A DNA stretch of 64,000 bases from Tritrichomonas foetus (taxonomy: Eukaryota; Parabasalia; Tritrichomonadida; Tritrichomonadidae): assembly GCA_001839685.1 (NCBI GenBank), contig MLAK01000451.1:51028-115027 (forward strand). The letters are read 5' to 3'. How positions within the stretch are numbered: the stretch's first letter is position 1; every line of letters starts with the position of its first letter. Below, piece after piece: positions 11,301 through 20,577 of the stretch. The notes beneath the pieces are model-generated. The model ran no database searches and was not told where the DNA came from. It saw nothing but the letters and a program-made list of their open reading frames with translations. The translations under genes and the position numbers were made by a program.

Positions 11301-12111
11301 GCTTCGTGCACTTCCAGGTTGTTTGGATGGAAATGTTAATTACATGTTAATAAGGAATCTATTTTTAATGCTTTGGCATTCTCATCATATTGAAAACTTA
11401 ACGTTAACATCAGATACAGGAAAATGGGACTATATAAAGCAACTTGTTTCCAAAATGATTGTTTCTGATACTCCAAAAGAATCATTTTTCCAAACAACCA
11501 AAGATATTGCACTTTCGATTAAAGATGAAGAAGAAAAATTATTCTTATTCTTAAGAAGAGCAACGCTTTTTGAAATTCTTGCATTATCCGACTCTGCTCC
11601 TGCTTTTGTTGATTGTGATGATTGCCTTTCACATGAATGCTTAATAACTAAATACTTTGGATCGTTTGAAGGAAAGATAGAAATTGAACTTTCACCTTGG
11701 TCACTTTTCAAACTTCCGAAGGAATTTTTAGACTTATCTAAGCCACCATATAACTTTGACATTGGAAATGCGTCGGCTGAAGTTGCTTTGTGTTTGCTCA
11801 CAGGCAAGCTTGTGTCGATGGAAAGAAAAGGATCATCTTTGATTGTTCTTGCTGAACACCTTCAAGAAAATTGTCACTGGAATGGAACACTTCTTCTTTT
11901 AATTTCCGGAAAGAAAGCATCAACGTTATGCCTTGCTGGAAAGCAGTTCAATTCAATTCGAACACTTCCTGGAATTTATGTTGATAAATTTGGTGATGAA
12001 GATATTGGATTTTCTAGAGGAGAGCTTTTATACTTGAATGAAGAACGTCTAGAAAGATACACAGATATGCTTATTTCCGGTGAATGGACAGATCTTGATA
12101 CTCCAGATTAG
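8380..12111 (+). CDS. UBR1-type N-recognin E3 ubiquitin ligase
   Basis: 1243 residues. A UBR-box zinc finger lies at about 53-120 with the expected ligand spacing (C53, C66, C69, C78, C81, H87, H90, then C102, C104, C116, C118). This fold binds basic N-terminal residues of N-degron substrates. A long helical middle follows. A RING-H2-like finger lies at about 851-912 (CNICNIPC, CPHLVHYNC, FRCPVDR). The C-terminus (about 1060-1235) matches the UBR-type C-terminal domain, ending LPGIYVDKFGDEDIGFSRGE and LYLNEERLERY. UBR1 of yeast and animals is about 1750-1950 residues, so this is a compact version. I see no ClpS-like N-domain, so bulky N-termini may not be recognised. Predicted role: E2-dependent ubiquitylation of N-degron substrates in cytosol or nucleus. 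Confidence 0.9.
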   Translation: MNMDDEEYISLCSLFQTNVKMAIGYSEALLSENHVSFENFVADQISNSNPSSCQEAWSDRRIVIHCKECAISSSSCICLNCYNKSDHKNHHISIRSTFGGNCSCGNPLSWKETGFCQCHHSPDPNPESTQLSKELCDTLLIIFSSAFLDINFRAIYQPLDFIDICKWTKKLAGINDGFRRCIVIALLKKSDFRQLLLNIDAYDIDLNLAMVDLFMSLLTDKIFVIHFAQTVYKLQIDYVNLYLRFMRNKTKPKLLKPIINLTSHAYTPLVFTTILKTYDFDWTVLIVSFFQVIVKLLVKDPNGDLLYNSKLNRIAANVLLLSETAIGLVYDKQRCQSLFNALAVTFSLIEGHRPFIYLTPSEKADFTGLNTFNYWTAQLSFMFSSTKVPLMGDLIFTSIFRYFIDYFISDKFDNDKKVALFKRSIQGTALFSPIIPNHFFISTLFYQNRKNLLEYVNNYISGALSLNDFSLLLSILPLRWLAACHSSMTQIIPVASRGINFLVKNFMFENMIIYAFVPTFSLAQTCFGLMPQKDAFVAEMSFLYSLYEEIEDVTVKKNQRFAFLFMLVCLMTDKLCFEHDYIGIGRQMLKSLLFNKPQSVGVITRTIAPLCLDKMSLSDELSDLTERVTTKKGNLFKLKNEQTCHPFQPWQKISQVINHMSLAQQRNIDFISQFPEIRESEDGLTFSPALNSSTLKMWMYIILADSHVNPPLQSIETIHIVLNILLKLSKIVQFTPSVVAEKKIENYDVFRKTILEMDFYSFMWTPFELTFLKFPSISFVDLIVNLGYGSVLEKMNIDYHAPQNNSNPTDKPERAKARLLKDQIESDFKLRQKNFNLGTQDEIEAGSEVTCNICNIPCDDEQLCFPCLAYYTTIPSLIINSDNPIKTFCLRICPHLVHYNCVQISNETFRCPVDRMIRTCLLPRIKNGFEPLNLDQINLIRNFRKTPIFFTRTNNQYEGLVNSFVGTLLINEVRLRALPGCLDGNVNYMLIRNLFLMLWHSHHIENLTLTSDTGKWDYIKQLVSKMIVSDTPKESFFQTTKDIALSIKDEEEKLFLFLRRATLFEILALSDSAPAFVDCDDCLSHECLITKYFGSFEGKIEIELSPWSLFKLPKEFLDLSKPPYNFDIGNASAEVALCLLTGKLVSMERKGSSLIVLAEHLQENCHWNGTLLLLISGKKASTLCLAGKQFNSIRTLPGIYVDKFGDEDIGFSRGELLYLNEERLERYTDMLISGEWTDLDTPD

Positions 12112-12399
12112 AACGACTTATTTATATATTGTTTGTAATATAATAAACATAAACTAAACTCCTTACTTTTTTCGCTATCAAAATTCATATGAATTCATAT
12201 TTCTTGTTTAGATACTCTTAGACAAATTCAACAAATTGACTTATAATGAACAAAAAAAGACTACGTGTTAATACATTACAAAAGCTGATAAACCTTAAAT
12301 GTTATGAATTGGTAGAAATTTTAAAACATATTAATACATAAATAAAAATTTCAAAAGAAAAAAGAGGTGAAGAGATGCGACATGTGATATGGAAATTAA

Positions 12400-13941
12400 A
12401 TGGATTACAAGAAGATTCCTAAAAGTTTCTTCCTTCAAAATCCATTAGAACAGCTTTCTTCTGGATTCAAATATAGCTTTCAAAAGAAAAATGATAAGCT
12501 TTATTTTGCTTCATCAATATTTGATTCCGAGTTTTCATGTATTCAAAATTATCCAGAAATAAGCCAAATGATAAATACAATTCATAAAGAAATTGATAAA
12601 AACCAGGAAAAAGCTTATATCTTTCCTTACCTGAAAACAATCAATAATTATATTGAAACCCCACCAGCACCTTCCCCAGATGAACTTAGTGAAATTTTTC
12701 TTCCTACTCTATTAGATATTGTCAATAACATAATTGACCAGTCTTCCCGAAATCTTGCTTTAAAAATTATAGTTTTCCTTACTTTAGGAAATATTCCAAC
12801 AAATTCGGCTTTCTTAAATCCAAAATCAATTCACATCATTGCAAGTCATCTTTCTAAAAGAATATTCTTTAGTAGCAATGATGGTTTCACTATTGATAAT
12901 ATAATTCTTTCTTCTGTGATTTTAATCAATTTATTTTCAATTCCAGCTTTAAAATCCAAATTTTTCAGCATTTTTCAAGAAATTGAATTAATTTCACATA
13001 TTAATAAAACATTAAATAATATTAAATCTGAACAAGAAGCTAAATACATATTTAGACTACTCTTAGATTTAATAAAATATACAAAAATGATGAATCATCA
13101 AACAAATGAGCCAATTTATGAAAATCATCAAAGTAATGCTGAAAGGGAAAATTTTGATAATTTCATGATTTTTGATATACTTGGTCCTAATTTATTATTA
13201 CTTGTGTCTTCTTCAGGATATTCTCAAAAAGGTTCATTGAAATGCATTTATTACCTTTTACACAACAAAACATTAATGGATAAATTTCTCCAAAATGGTC
13301 TTCCTGATTTACTATTTCAGAATTTTTATAATTTTAAATATGCAAGTCCAATTTTTAAATGTATCACTAAAATATGCTCTTCAAATAACAGAATAATAGA
13401 TCCATTTAATAACATTGATTTTAACAAGTTAATAAAAATTATTTCATCAACGAACTATAAGGGCGTAAGAGATATTCTATCATTTATTTCCACTGAAATG
13501 GAAGTTTGTGAGCAAACAAATGATCAAATCAACTATCAATTAAATAGCCAGCTGAATAATCAACTAAGTAAACCATTAAATATCGATTTTAACTTGCTTT
13601 TCAATACACTGCTAAATTTGTTTGATACTCGCGATTTTAAAACGAAATTAGAGTGTGCAAAATATTTTGGTTCAATTTTAAATCTAAACATTACTTTTGA
13701 TGTTAATCATGAAACCAAAATGCTATTAAAAATTATGGATATTGTAAGTCATGCTTCTAATGATGATGTATTGTATTTTTTGGCAGTTATTAATTTACAT
13801 TTCGAAAAGAATTATCAAATCACCATGAATATTGCATCTGAAACCGATTTTCCCAGTGTTTTAAACGAATTAAGTCAAAATGAGTTACCTGAAGTATCTG
13901 ATATTGCATCAGCTCTTTTATTGAAATATTTTGACTCATAG
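12400..13941 (+). CDS. Helical-repeat (armadillo-like) protein, unknown function
   Basis: 513 residues from the ATG at 12400, 288 bp downstream of the ligase on the same strand. The sequence is almost entirely amphipathic helix with Leu/Ile-rich pairs (LPTLLDIVNNIIDQSSRNL, KIIVFLTLGNIPTN, IFKCITKICSSNNRI), which suggests an alpha-solenoid of ARM/HEAT type and a scaffold or transport role. A short Gln/Asn repeat (QINYQLNSQLNNQLS) interrupts it at about 380-395. No specific family is recognised, and no catalytic motif, signal peptide or membrane segment is seen. Confidence 0.7.
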   Translation: MDYKKIPKSFFLQNPLEQLSSGFKYSFQKKNDKLYFASSIFDSEFSCIQNYPEISQMINTIHKEIDKNQEKAYIFPYLKTINNYIETPPAPSPDELSEIFLPTLLDIVNNIIDQSSRNLALKIIVFLTLGNIPTNSAFLNPKSIHIIASHLSKRIFFSSNDGFTIDNIILSSVILINLFSIPALKSKFFSIFQEIELISHINKTLNNIKSEQEAKYIFRLLLDLIKYTKMMNHQTNEPIYENHQSNAERENFDNFMIFDILGPNLLLLVSSSGYSQKGSLKCIYYLLHNKTLMDKFLQNGLPDLLFQNFYNFKYASPIFKCITKICSSNNRIIDPFNNIDFNKLIKIISSTNYKGVRDILSFISTEMEVCEQTNDQINYQLNSQLNNQLSKPLNIDFNLLFNTLLNLFDTRDFKTKLECAKYFGSILNLNITFDVNHETKMLLKIMDIVSHASNDDVLYFLAVINLHFEKNYQITMNIASETDFPSVLNELSQNELPEVSDIASALLLKYFDS

Positions 13942-14442
13942 AAATCAAATTGTATTTATTTTATTATCTTATTAGAATAAAAGTATAAATTATAACATTG
14001 TTATTTTTTCCCCCATAAAATTTTTATGATATCTTATATATATTTTTAACTATACCAAAAAAGAATGTGCAATCTTCTTATCAATAGTTTATTTACCATA
14101 ATTGACTTTCCACAATTATGTATGCACATTTTTGTTGTTCGAACAAAATTGATTATCATATCAATTTATATACGTATAAATAAATCGCTTTTGTTATCAT
14201 CATGATACTCGAGTATCTTAAAGACAAATCTAATACATCGAAATTAGTAATGCAAAATCGATACCAAATGAAATTCTCCTTGATGGTAATAATTTCAAAG
14301 ACTTAAGATTATTCAAATTTGAAAGATATTTCAGAAATATCTGAATTTCTCATTTTTTGATAATGAAGTAACGTGTTTTATTACAAACTTGTGGAAATTT
14401 CTATTCAATTCAAAATACGTTTAGTGAAAATTCTTGCATTTT
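13942..14442. other. AT-rich spacer
   Basis: It lies between two same-strand genes. No supported gene is seen. Confidence 0.5.
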
Positions 14443-16596
14443 ATGAATAAAGCCCAGGCATATAAAAATGCGGATGAGGCACATAAAATGTCCACGCTTT
14501 TTAATAGGGCAACATGCAGTTCATCCAATCGCGAAAAAAATCAATTACTGACGCAATTACGAAATATCTCCATCGATCATATCGCTAAGTATGAAAAAGT
14601 TTTGGCGCAAAATAGTATAAGGTCAAATGAATTGGCATCCCTAAAGAAAAATTATACCGAACTTCAAAAAAAGCTCGATAAAACCAAAGAGCAATTAAAT
14701 CTGAATTCAATTCTCACAAAAAGAGGAATAAAATCAGACAAAAATCGAATAATTTCTATTATTCAAAAAGTTGAAGAAGAATTGAAAAGTATGGAAACAC
14801 TTGAAAGACCTGAGCTATTAGAATATTCTATCAACAAATCAATGAATGAGGATTTGAAGCCAATTTTGTTGTGGGATATTGAAATGCAACGTTATGAAGA
14901 ATTGATTTATTACTTGCAAAAAAGAATTATAAGCGTGGAGGAGAACCAGGAATGCTCTGAAAGTATCATGGAAGAGTTTGGAAGTGTATTTGGTTTAATT
15001 GATGAATATAAAACTCTTTCAATTGAAAACCAAAAGTTGAAAAAAGAAGAAATTATTTTTTTGAATGATCCTCTTGTTCGAAGAAGAAATAGTTCTTCTA
15101 TTACGCCACTTGCAGCAAGAAATATGATTACTCTTTTTCAAAAAGAATTAGAATCTCAAAATAGTATATTATCAATTTTAAAAAAAGCTACAAATGAATT
15201 AGTTAAATCATCATCAACAACTCAAATTAATATTAACCCAAGTCTTTCTCAGTCGAAGAAATCTAGAATTGCTACAAGTGTAGCACTTTTTAATAAGACT
15301 CAAGTTGAAGAAGATTCTTTATTAGGGCAACGCCCAAATACTACAACAAAAGTTGATTTTAATGAAATGTGTTCTGACCCTAATTTTAAAATGTCAACTA
15401 CAGTTACAATAAAACCATCAGGTCATCTTGATTCTGCTAAAAAAGTTGATTTACCAATCAATGAAGCAATTCAAGCAATTCAAAATAGTGTCAAAGAAGC
15501 TGAAGATCAACTCAAAAAAGTTGAAAGTGATTTATGGCAATTTCGAAGATTTGTTATTCCACAAGATTTTACAGCTGGAAGTCGTTATCAAAAGCTTGTT
15601 GAATTAAACACAAGATTAATGAAACAAATTCAAGGTGAACATATCAAAATTGATATTGCAAATGATTCAATTGTCAATTTATTAAATCAAATTCAATCTG
15701 TTGTTGAAAGTAAAAATTATTACCAAAAAATAACAGCTTCAATTTTCGAACCTTATCGAGCTTTACTTAAAGACTATTTTGAACTTTTTGAATGTTATTT
15801 ACATAATGAATCTATTGGAAAAGCATTATCTTGCGTTACTTCTAAATTATATCAAGATGTTCTAAACCATGATGCAACTCAACAACAAATTTATAATTAT
15901 CTTCAAACACCCATCGATGAATATATAGCTGCTGAAAAATTACAAAGAGAAAAAGAGAAAGAAACTAATGCTAAAGAGAAACCAAAACCATTTGATCCCA
16001 AACGTAAAATATCAAATGGAAGCAGATTTGAAGCTATGCAAACAAAACTATTAGTTGCTCATAAAAAAGGATTTCAATCTTCGAAAGAAAGCCTTAATTC
16101 TCCAATAGCTTTGCTATCACCTAGCCAAACACCAAAAAGTAGTACTAATTTGTCACCACGTGAAGTTTCATCGTCAAAAAGTGGAAATAATTCAACAACA
16201 TTTTTACAAAAGCATTGTCAAGATAGACATTTGGTTAGAATGCTCGCGCAAGTTTTAGCAACAAGACTTGCTGAATGCCATGGATTATTTTACAAAGTTC
16301 CTTGTCGTTCACATCAAGATTTCGTTGAAGTTTGGAAAGTGATGGAAGATCAATTTGCAAGAGGTTTGAGAAATAAACTAGTTGGCTATGAACTTGCTCA
16401 AGTTGATATGCTGTCTAAAATAAGATTAAGTTCTAAACGAATTATTGTAAGAGAAAAAGCCAATATAGAAACGATGACACTTCCAGAAGAAAAAATTGAT
16501 GTTGCGACACAATGGGAAGAACAGAAGAAAAATGTTAAATCTAAGCCGACGATTGTCAAGCCCACAACCACATCATCATTGAAAAAGAAGAAGTAG
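14443..16596 (+). CDS. Coiled-coil protein, unknown function
   Basis: The ATG at 14443 gives 717 residues; the frame extends three codons upstream only via TTG. Coiled-coil heptads occupy about 40-250 and 340-470 (LKKNYTELQKKLDKTKEQL; AEDQLKKVESDLWQF). A Lys/Glu-rich helix follows at about 500-520. Residues about 530-590 are a Ser/Pro-rich low-complexity linker. A conserved-looking globular end (about 595-690, HLVRMLAQVLATRLAECHG) precedes a basic Lys-rich tail. A cytoskeletal or flagellar role is common for such trichomonad proteins but is not shown here. No family is recognised. Confidence 0.75.
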   Translation: MNKAQAYKNADEAHKMSTLFNRATCSSSNREKNQLLTQLRNISIDHIAKYEKVLAQNSIRSNELASLKKNYTELQKKLDKTKEQLNLNSILTKRGIKSDKNRIISIIQKVEEELKSMETLERPELLEYSINKSMNEDLKPILLWDIEMQRYEELIYYLQKRIISVEENQECSESIMEEFGSVFGLIDEYKTLSIENQKLKKEEIIFLNDPLVRRRNSSSITPLAARNMITLFQKELESQNSILSILKKATNELVKSSSTTQININPSLSQSKKSRIATSVALFNKTQVEEDSLLGQRPNTTTKVDFNEMCSDPNFKMSTTVTIKPSGHLDSAKKVDLPINEAIQAIQNSVKEAEDQLKKVESDLWQFRRFVIPQDFTAGSRYQKLVELNTRLMKQIQGEHIKIDIANDSIVNLLNQIQSVVESKNYYQKITASIFEPYRALLKDYFELFECYLHNESIGKALSCVTSKLYQDVLNHDATQQQIYNYLQTPIDEYIAAEKLQREKEKETNAKEKPKPFDPKRKISNGSRFEAMQTKLLVAHKKGFQSSKESLNSPIALLSPSQTPKSSTNLSPREVSSSKSGNNSTTFLQKHCQDRHLVRMLAQVLATRLAECHGLFYKVPCRSHQDFVEVWKVMEDQFARGLRNKLVGYELAQVDMLSKIRLSSKRIIVREKANIETMTLPEEKIDVATQWEEQKKNVKSKPTIVKPTTTSSLKKKK

Positions 16597-16813
16597 TATT
16601 TGTTTGTTTTTATAGAATATTTATATTATTTATATAAATTTGTGTAAACTATTATATACTTGGAAAAGTTTTAGTAAGTTATTTATTAAATTTCAAATCA
16701 TTTTTTAAACTTTTTTGAGAAATCAGTCCGAATTATTCACAGGAATGTATAGGGGTAACTGAAGCAATGTCAGAATACTATTCATGGATCGGAAACATAT
16801 GAGGAAAGAGAGA

Positions 16814-16816
<3 letters not shown>

Positions 16817-16894
<78 letters not shown>
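16817..16894. repeat. 78-nt homopolymeric A tract next to a tRNA gene
   Basis: Seventy-eight consecutive A on the plus strand, i.e. T on the tRNA strand, beginning 6 nt past the tRNA 3' end. It can serve as the Pol III terminator but far exceeds the few T needed. The flank at 16740-16816 has more G than the surrounding spacer. The tract could be the poly(A) tail of a retroposed sequence inserted beside the tRNA. Confidence 0.9.
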
Positions 16895-16899
<5 letters not shown>

Positions 16900-16900
16900 C

Positions 16901-16974
16901 AGCCTCCGGCGGGACTCGAACCCGTAACCCCAAGATTAAGAGTCTTATGCTCTAGCCGGTTGAGCTACGAAGGC
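16901..16974 (-). tRNA. tRNA-Lys (anticodon CTT)
   Basis: A 74-nt cloverleaf on the minus strand. The acceptor stem GCCTTCG pairs with CGGAGGC (one G-T). The D stem is GCTC/GAGC. The anticodon stem TAAGA/TCTTG has the loop CTCTTAA, giving anticodon CTT. The T arm is ACGGG-TTCGAGT-CCCGC. The internal promoters match: box A TAGCTCAACCGG and box B GGTTCGAGTCC. No CCA is encoded and there is no intron. Oddities are a discriminator T and an A-C mismatch closing the T stem. Lysine tRNAs usually have a purine discriminator, so the gene may be slightly degenerate, though the core is intact. Confidence 0.93.
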
Positions 16975-17412
16975 TTTCGCTCGCACAAATATCTGATAAT
17001 TGAAGAAATTTTTTATATTTAATTGATGATGTTTCGATGATCGCATCAAAATTGTTGTCACCCTTTCAAAATCCAACGACTGTGGACAGCGAATTATTTG
17101 ATAGAAAGTCAATCAATCATTTTCCCCAATAAAATTTTATCAATTGAAGTTGACAAATAACACTATTAATTTTAACAAAAAGATTACGAAATCATTAATT
17201 CCCATTCATTCAAAAATAATCCCAATCAATTCCGAATAAAATTCATCTTTCTTCTTTTCAATTAATCCAAAAAATATGTAAAGAATGTTTTGAAAAATAA
17301 AAACAAAGATTTTTTTTGAATTGTTTATTTAATTGAAGGTTCTTTACATAAAATTATTATTCATAATTTTACAAAGATTTAAAATAAAATAATAATTGGA
17401 TGAGAAAAGGTT
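16975..17412. other. 5' flank of tRNA-Lys and 3' flank of the coiled-coil gene
   Basis: AT-rich; no further gene is seen. Confidence 0.5.
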
Positions 17413-20400
17413 TCATGCTGTGCAACCTTTGCTCATAAGTAATTGTGCAACAGCATCTGGTGTTGTTTGTTGTTCTGCTGCACCTAACATACGGCGGATT
17501 GATAAATCAGAATTATTAAGGCGTGTGATTGTGTCACGTGCTTTATCTAAAACAGAACGGAATGAACGTTCATCAATTTGGTCTGATGGGTTGAAGAAGT
17601 TGCGGAATGTTTCGGTTCCAAGGGCAATTAAGCGGCGGCGTTCTGTTTCAAATTTATTACGTTGTTCTTCAAGACGTGAATTATATGAAGCTTCAGATTG
17701 AACCTTTTGTGCACGGATTGTTGATTCCATTAATTTGCGTTCACGTTCTAATTGATTCTTCATATTCGAAACTTCTGTTTCCATCTTACGTTTCTCCTTA
17801 CGAACAACATTAATTTCTTGTTGAACTTGAGCATTCTTTAATTCAGTTTCGCTAACTTGAGCGGCCATCTTTTGAACATCACTACGGTGCTTCTCACATT
17901 GATCTTTAAGTTCTTTGAGAGCGTTTTCAAAGGTTTGGGTAATGTTCTTCTTTTCGGCTTCAAGACGTTCAGTAGCAACAACATCATGTTCATTTAATAC
18001 ACGTTGAAGTTCTGCATATTCTTGATCACGTTGTTGGCGAGATGTCTTTAAGCTATTAATTAATTGATGTTGTTTTTGAACTTCATTTTCATATGATGAA
18101 ACAGAAAGACGAAGTTGCTTAATTTGTTCATTCTTTGTTTGAAGCTCATGCTTGTATTGAAGTTCTTGTTTATGGAAGTTTTCAATCAATGAATTATTCT
18201 GTTCATCTTGTTCTTGAATAATTGTTGATTCCAATTGTTCACGTTCTTGTGTAACATTGTTGATTTCAACTGTTAATTGATTGTTTTGATCTTGTAATGA
18301 TTTATTCTCATTTTGAAGATGACGAATCTTGTTTGACAATTCATTGTTGACATCTTCTAATGAATGAAGTGAATTTTCAAATTCAACTTGCTTGCTCTTT
18401 AATGTAGCGTTTGTAGAACGAACAACTGCCTTCAATTCATGAATCTTCTTGCTACGAAGGGCAATTGCTTCTTTTTGATTTTCAAGAACTAAACGAACTT
18501 CGTTAATTTGTTGTGAAAGTTCTGGACAACCTTCTGGATAGTATGGTCCGAATGTTGTTTGGAATAAGCTGATGAAACCTTTCAATGTGTCATATTGATG
18601 ACGAAGGTTAGCATGATTCAAACGAAGTTGAGCAATTTCATCAACAATCTTGTGTCCTGCATTGTTACCAAAGAAATCTTGAAGTGTAATGGCTTGATCA
18701 TTTAATGCAATTGATGCATCAACAAGGAATTGATTGAATGAATTCGATAATGTTTGGTTTTCATTGAAGGCTTGATCAAGTGCTTCATCACGAGCTTGGA
18801 TTTGTTTACCATAGTGTTTACGAATTGTCTTGAAACAATTATGGAGTTTAGAAACTGGTTGAAGAGCAGCATTGTTAGCAACACGAACAATAGCCGATGA
18901 TAATGCTGGATCAAATTCTTCACAGTGGAAAACACTTGGTGGCAATAAATCTTCAGCTGTTAATGGATGTTGATTTTCAAGTTGACGACGTACATCTTGC
19001 AATTCATTGCGAGCACGCTCTGTTTCACGCTCAGAATCTTGAACTGTTTGATTAGCAAGACGAAGTTCTGATTCTAAATCTTCAATGCGAATATTTAATT
19101 TGTTTTCAAGAGCTTGAAGTTGATAAACTTTTTGCTTTTCATTATCTAAAGCCTTTTGAAGTTTTAGAATACGTGTAGATGGTTGACGGGGAGCATTCTT
19201 GTTCTTTTCACGGATTTCTTGTTCAGTTGTTTCTTTGATATGTAAAGCACGGCGAAGAGATTCTATTTCTTCGAGATCACTTTCATGAATATGTTGAAGG
19301 GCTTCATATTCAGATTTATGCTTTTCAACAGTAATAGCCAAATTGTTATTGTTGGCTTCACTTTGACGAAGAAGGCTGCTTAATTCATCACGCTTTTTTT
19401 GGGCAGCTAATAATTGTTCTTGAAGTTCTTCATTGCGTTGAAGAAGTGATTCATCAGTGAAATGTTGCTGTTGTTGTGGTTGCGATGTTGATGGTAATGG
19501 GATTTGTGGAAGTTGAGATTGTTCTTCTTGTTGCTTTTGACGATCTTTAGCAAACTGAAGTTTTAATGTAACTTCATCTAATTCTTTTTGAAGTTGGCTG
19601 TTGTTCTTGCGTAAGTCTTTATGTTCTGTTTGAAGATTCTTATATTGTTCTGTTAAATTGTCGTACTTCTTGTTAAGATTTGCATACTTCTGTTGAAGAG
19701 CTGTGATTTGATAGTTAAATTGTGATTCAACTTGTTTCTTGGAATCTTCAACTTCTTGAACATTATGTTCTAAGTTGGCGATTTGGTTACGAAGGGAAGA
19801 ACGTTCACTGTTGAATTCTTGTTGCTTCTTGGTTAATTGGTCTTCAAGAGATGCTGTAGCTGTTGCTGCTGCCTTTAGCTTGCTCTTGAGATGCTTCAAT
19901 TTACGATCAAGACGATCAATTGTGTTTTGTTGTTGAAGGCTTGATGTTCCTGTTGGTAATGAAGCTGATGTTGTTCCTGTTGGGGCTGCTGTGGCTCCAG
20001 CTGCTTCTTGAGCAACTGGTGGAGTTGATAAGAAGATCATAAATTCATCAATGTTGTTGAAACGTGTTTGGAAGTAGCGTTGTGAATCTTCTAAGATGTG
20101 ATCAAGCTTAGAAGCCAAGAGACGCTTTTCAACGCTTTCGCGTTCAATTGATTGTTTTGATTTCTCGAGTTGATCATAAATTGAATCAAGTTGGGCTTTG
20201 CTTTGTTGCTTGATTTTTTCAATTTCTTTGGTCATCGAATTCAGATCTGTGCCACGAATAGTTGTGCAGCTTCTTTTCTCGTCATTTAACTTGGCGCTCA
20301 TTTCTTTATTGCTTTGTAAACTTATTTCGAGACGATGTGTTAAATCTTCGTTTTCACCACGGAGGGCACGAATAGTGTTGTGTAATTCATTGTTTTGGGA

Positions 20401-20577
20401 ATGTAATTCTTCTAATTGGCGTGTAATCTTGATGGCATCTTCAAATTGGGAGCGAAGAACAGTGTTCTCTTTCATCAGCTCATCATTTGCATCTTTTAAT
20501 TCAGAATCTCTTGGGAGACGAGCTTTGCTTGAATCAAGCTCTGAGTATTCAATTCGTGATGACTCGGAATCGTACAT
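17413..20577 (-). CDS. Large coiled-coil protein (1054 residues)
   Basis: From the ATG at 20577. Nearly continuous heptads occupy about 25-540 and 690-980, with Gln-rich stretches (SQPQQQQHF at about 370). A low-complexity Ala/Thr/Ser patch sits at about 190-215. A non-coiled central segment (about 545-690: LPPSVFHCEEFDPALSSAIV, LQDFFGNNAGHKIVDEIAQL) and a short C-terminal tail (RMLGAAEQQTTPDAVAQLLM) are probably globular. The architecture resembles golgins, myosin-tail-like and centrosomal scaffolds that are abundant in trichomonads. No motor, GRIP or membrane segment is visible. Codon usage is more GC-rich and regular than its neighbours, which suggests strong expression. The exact function is not recognisable. 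Confidence 0.8.
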   Translation of the reverse strand: MYDSESSRIEYSELDSSKARLPRDSELKDANDELMKENTVLRSQFEDAIKITRQLEELHSQNNELHNTIRALRGENEDLTHRLEISLQSNKEMSAKLNDEKRSCTTIRGTDLNSMTKEIEKIKQQSKAQLDSIYDQLEKSKQSIERESVEKRLLASKLDHILEDSQRYFQTRFNNIDEFMIFLSTPPVAQEAAGATAAPTGTTSASLPTGTSSLQQQNTIDRLDRKLKHLKSKLKAAATATASLEDQLTKKQQEFNSERSSLRNQIANLEHNVQEVEDSKKQVESQFNYQITALQQKYANLNKKYDNLTEQYKNLQTEHKDLRKNNSQLQKELDEVTLKLQFAKDRQKQQEEQSQLPQIPLPSTSQPQQQQHFTDESLLQRNEELQEQLLAAQKKRDELSSLLRQSEANNNNLAITVEKHKSEYEALQHIHESDLEEIESLRRALHIKETTEQEIREKNKNAPRQPSTRILKLQKALDNEKQKVYQLQALENKLNIRIEDLESELRLANQTVQDSERETERARNELQDVRRQLENQHPLTAEDLLPPSVFHCEEFDPALSSAIVRVANNAALQPVSKLHNCFKTIRKHYGKQIQARDEALDQAFNENQTLSNSFNQFLVDASIALNDQAITLQDFFGNNAGHKIVDEIAQLRLNHANLRHQYDTLKGFISLFQTTFGPYYPEGCPELSQQINEVRLVLENQKEAIALRSKKIHELKAVVRSTNATLKSKQVEFENSLHSLEDVNNELSNKIRHLQNENKSLQDQNNQLTVEINNVTQEREQLESTIIQEQDEQNNSLIENFHKQELQYKHELQTKNEQIKQLRLSVSSYENEVQKQHQLINSLKTSRQQRDQEYAELQRVLNEHDVVATERLEAEKKNITQTFENALKELKDQCEKHRSDVQKMAAQVSETELKNAQVQQEINVVRKEKRKMETEVSNMKNQLERERKLMESTIRAQKVQSEASYNSRLEEQRNKFETERRRLIALGTETFRNFFNPSDQIDERSFRSVLDKARDTITRLNNSDLSIRRMLGAAEQQTTPDAVAQLLMSKGCTA

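Noticed and set aside
16740..16974. tRNA-derived SINE
   Set aside because: A SINE would have its A tail following the tRNA on the same strand. Here the tRNA strand has T, and the tRNA keeps an intact cloverleaf and promoters.
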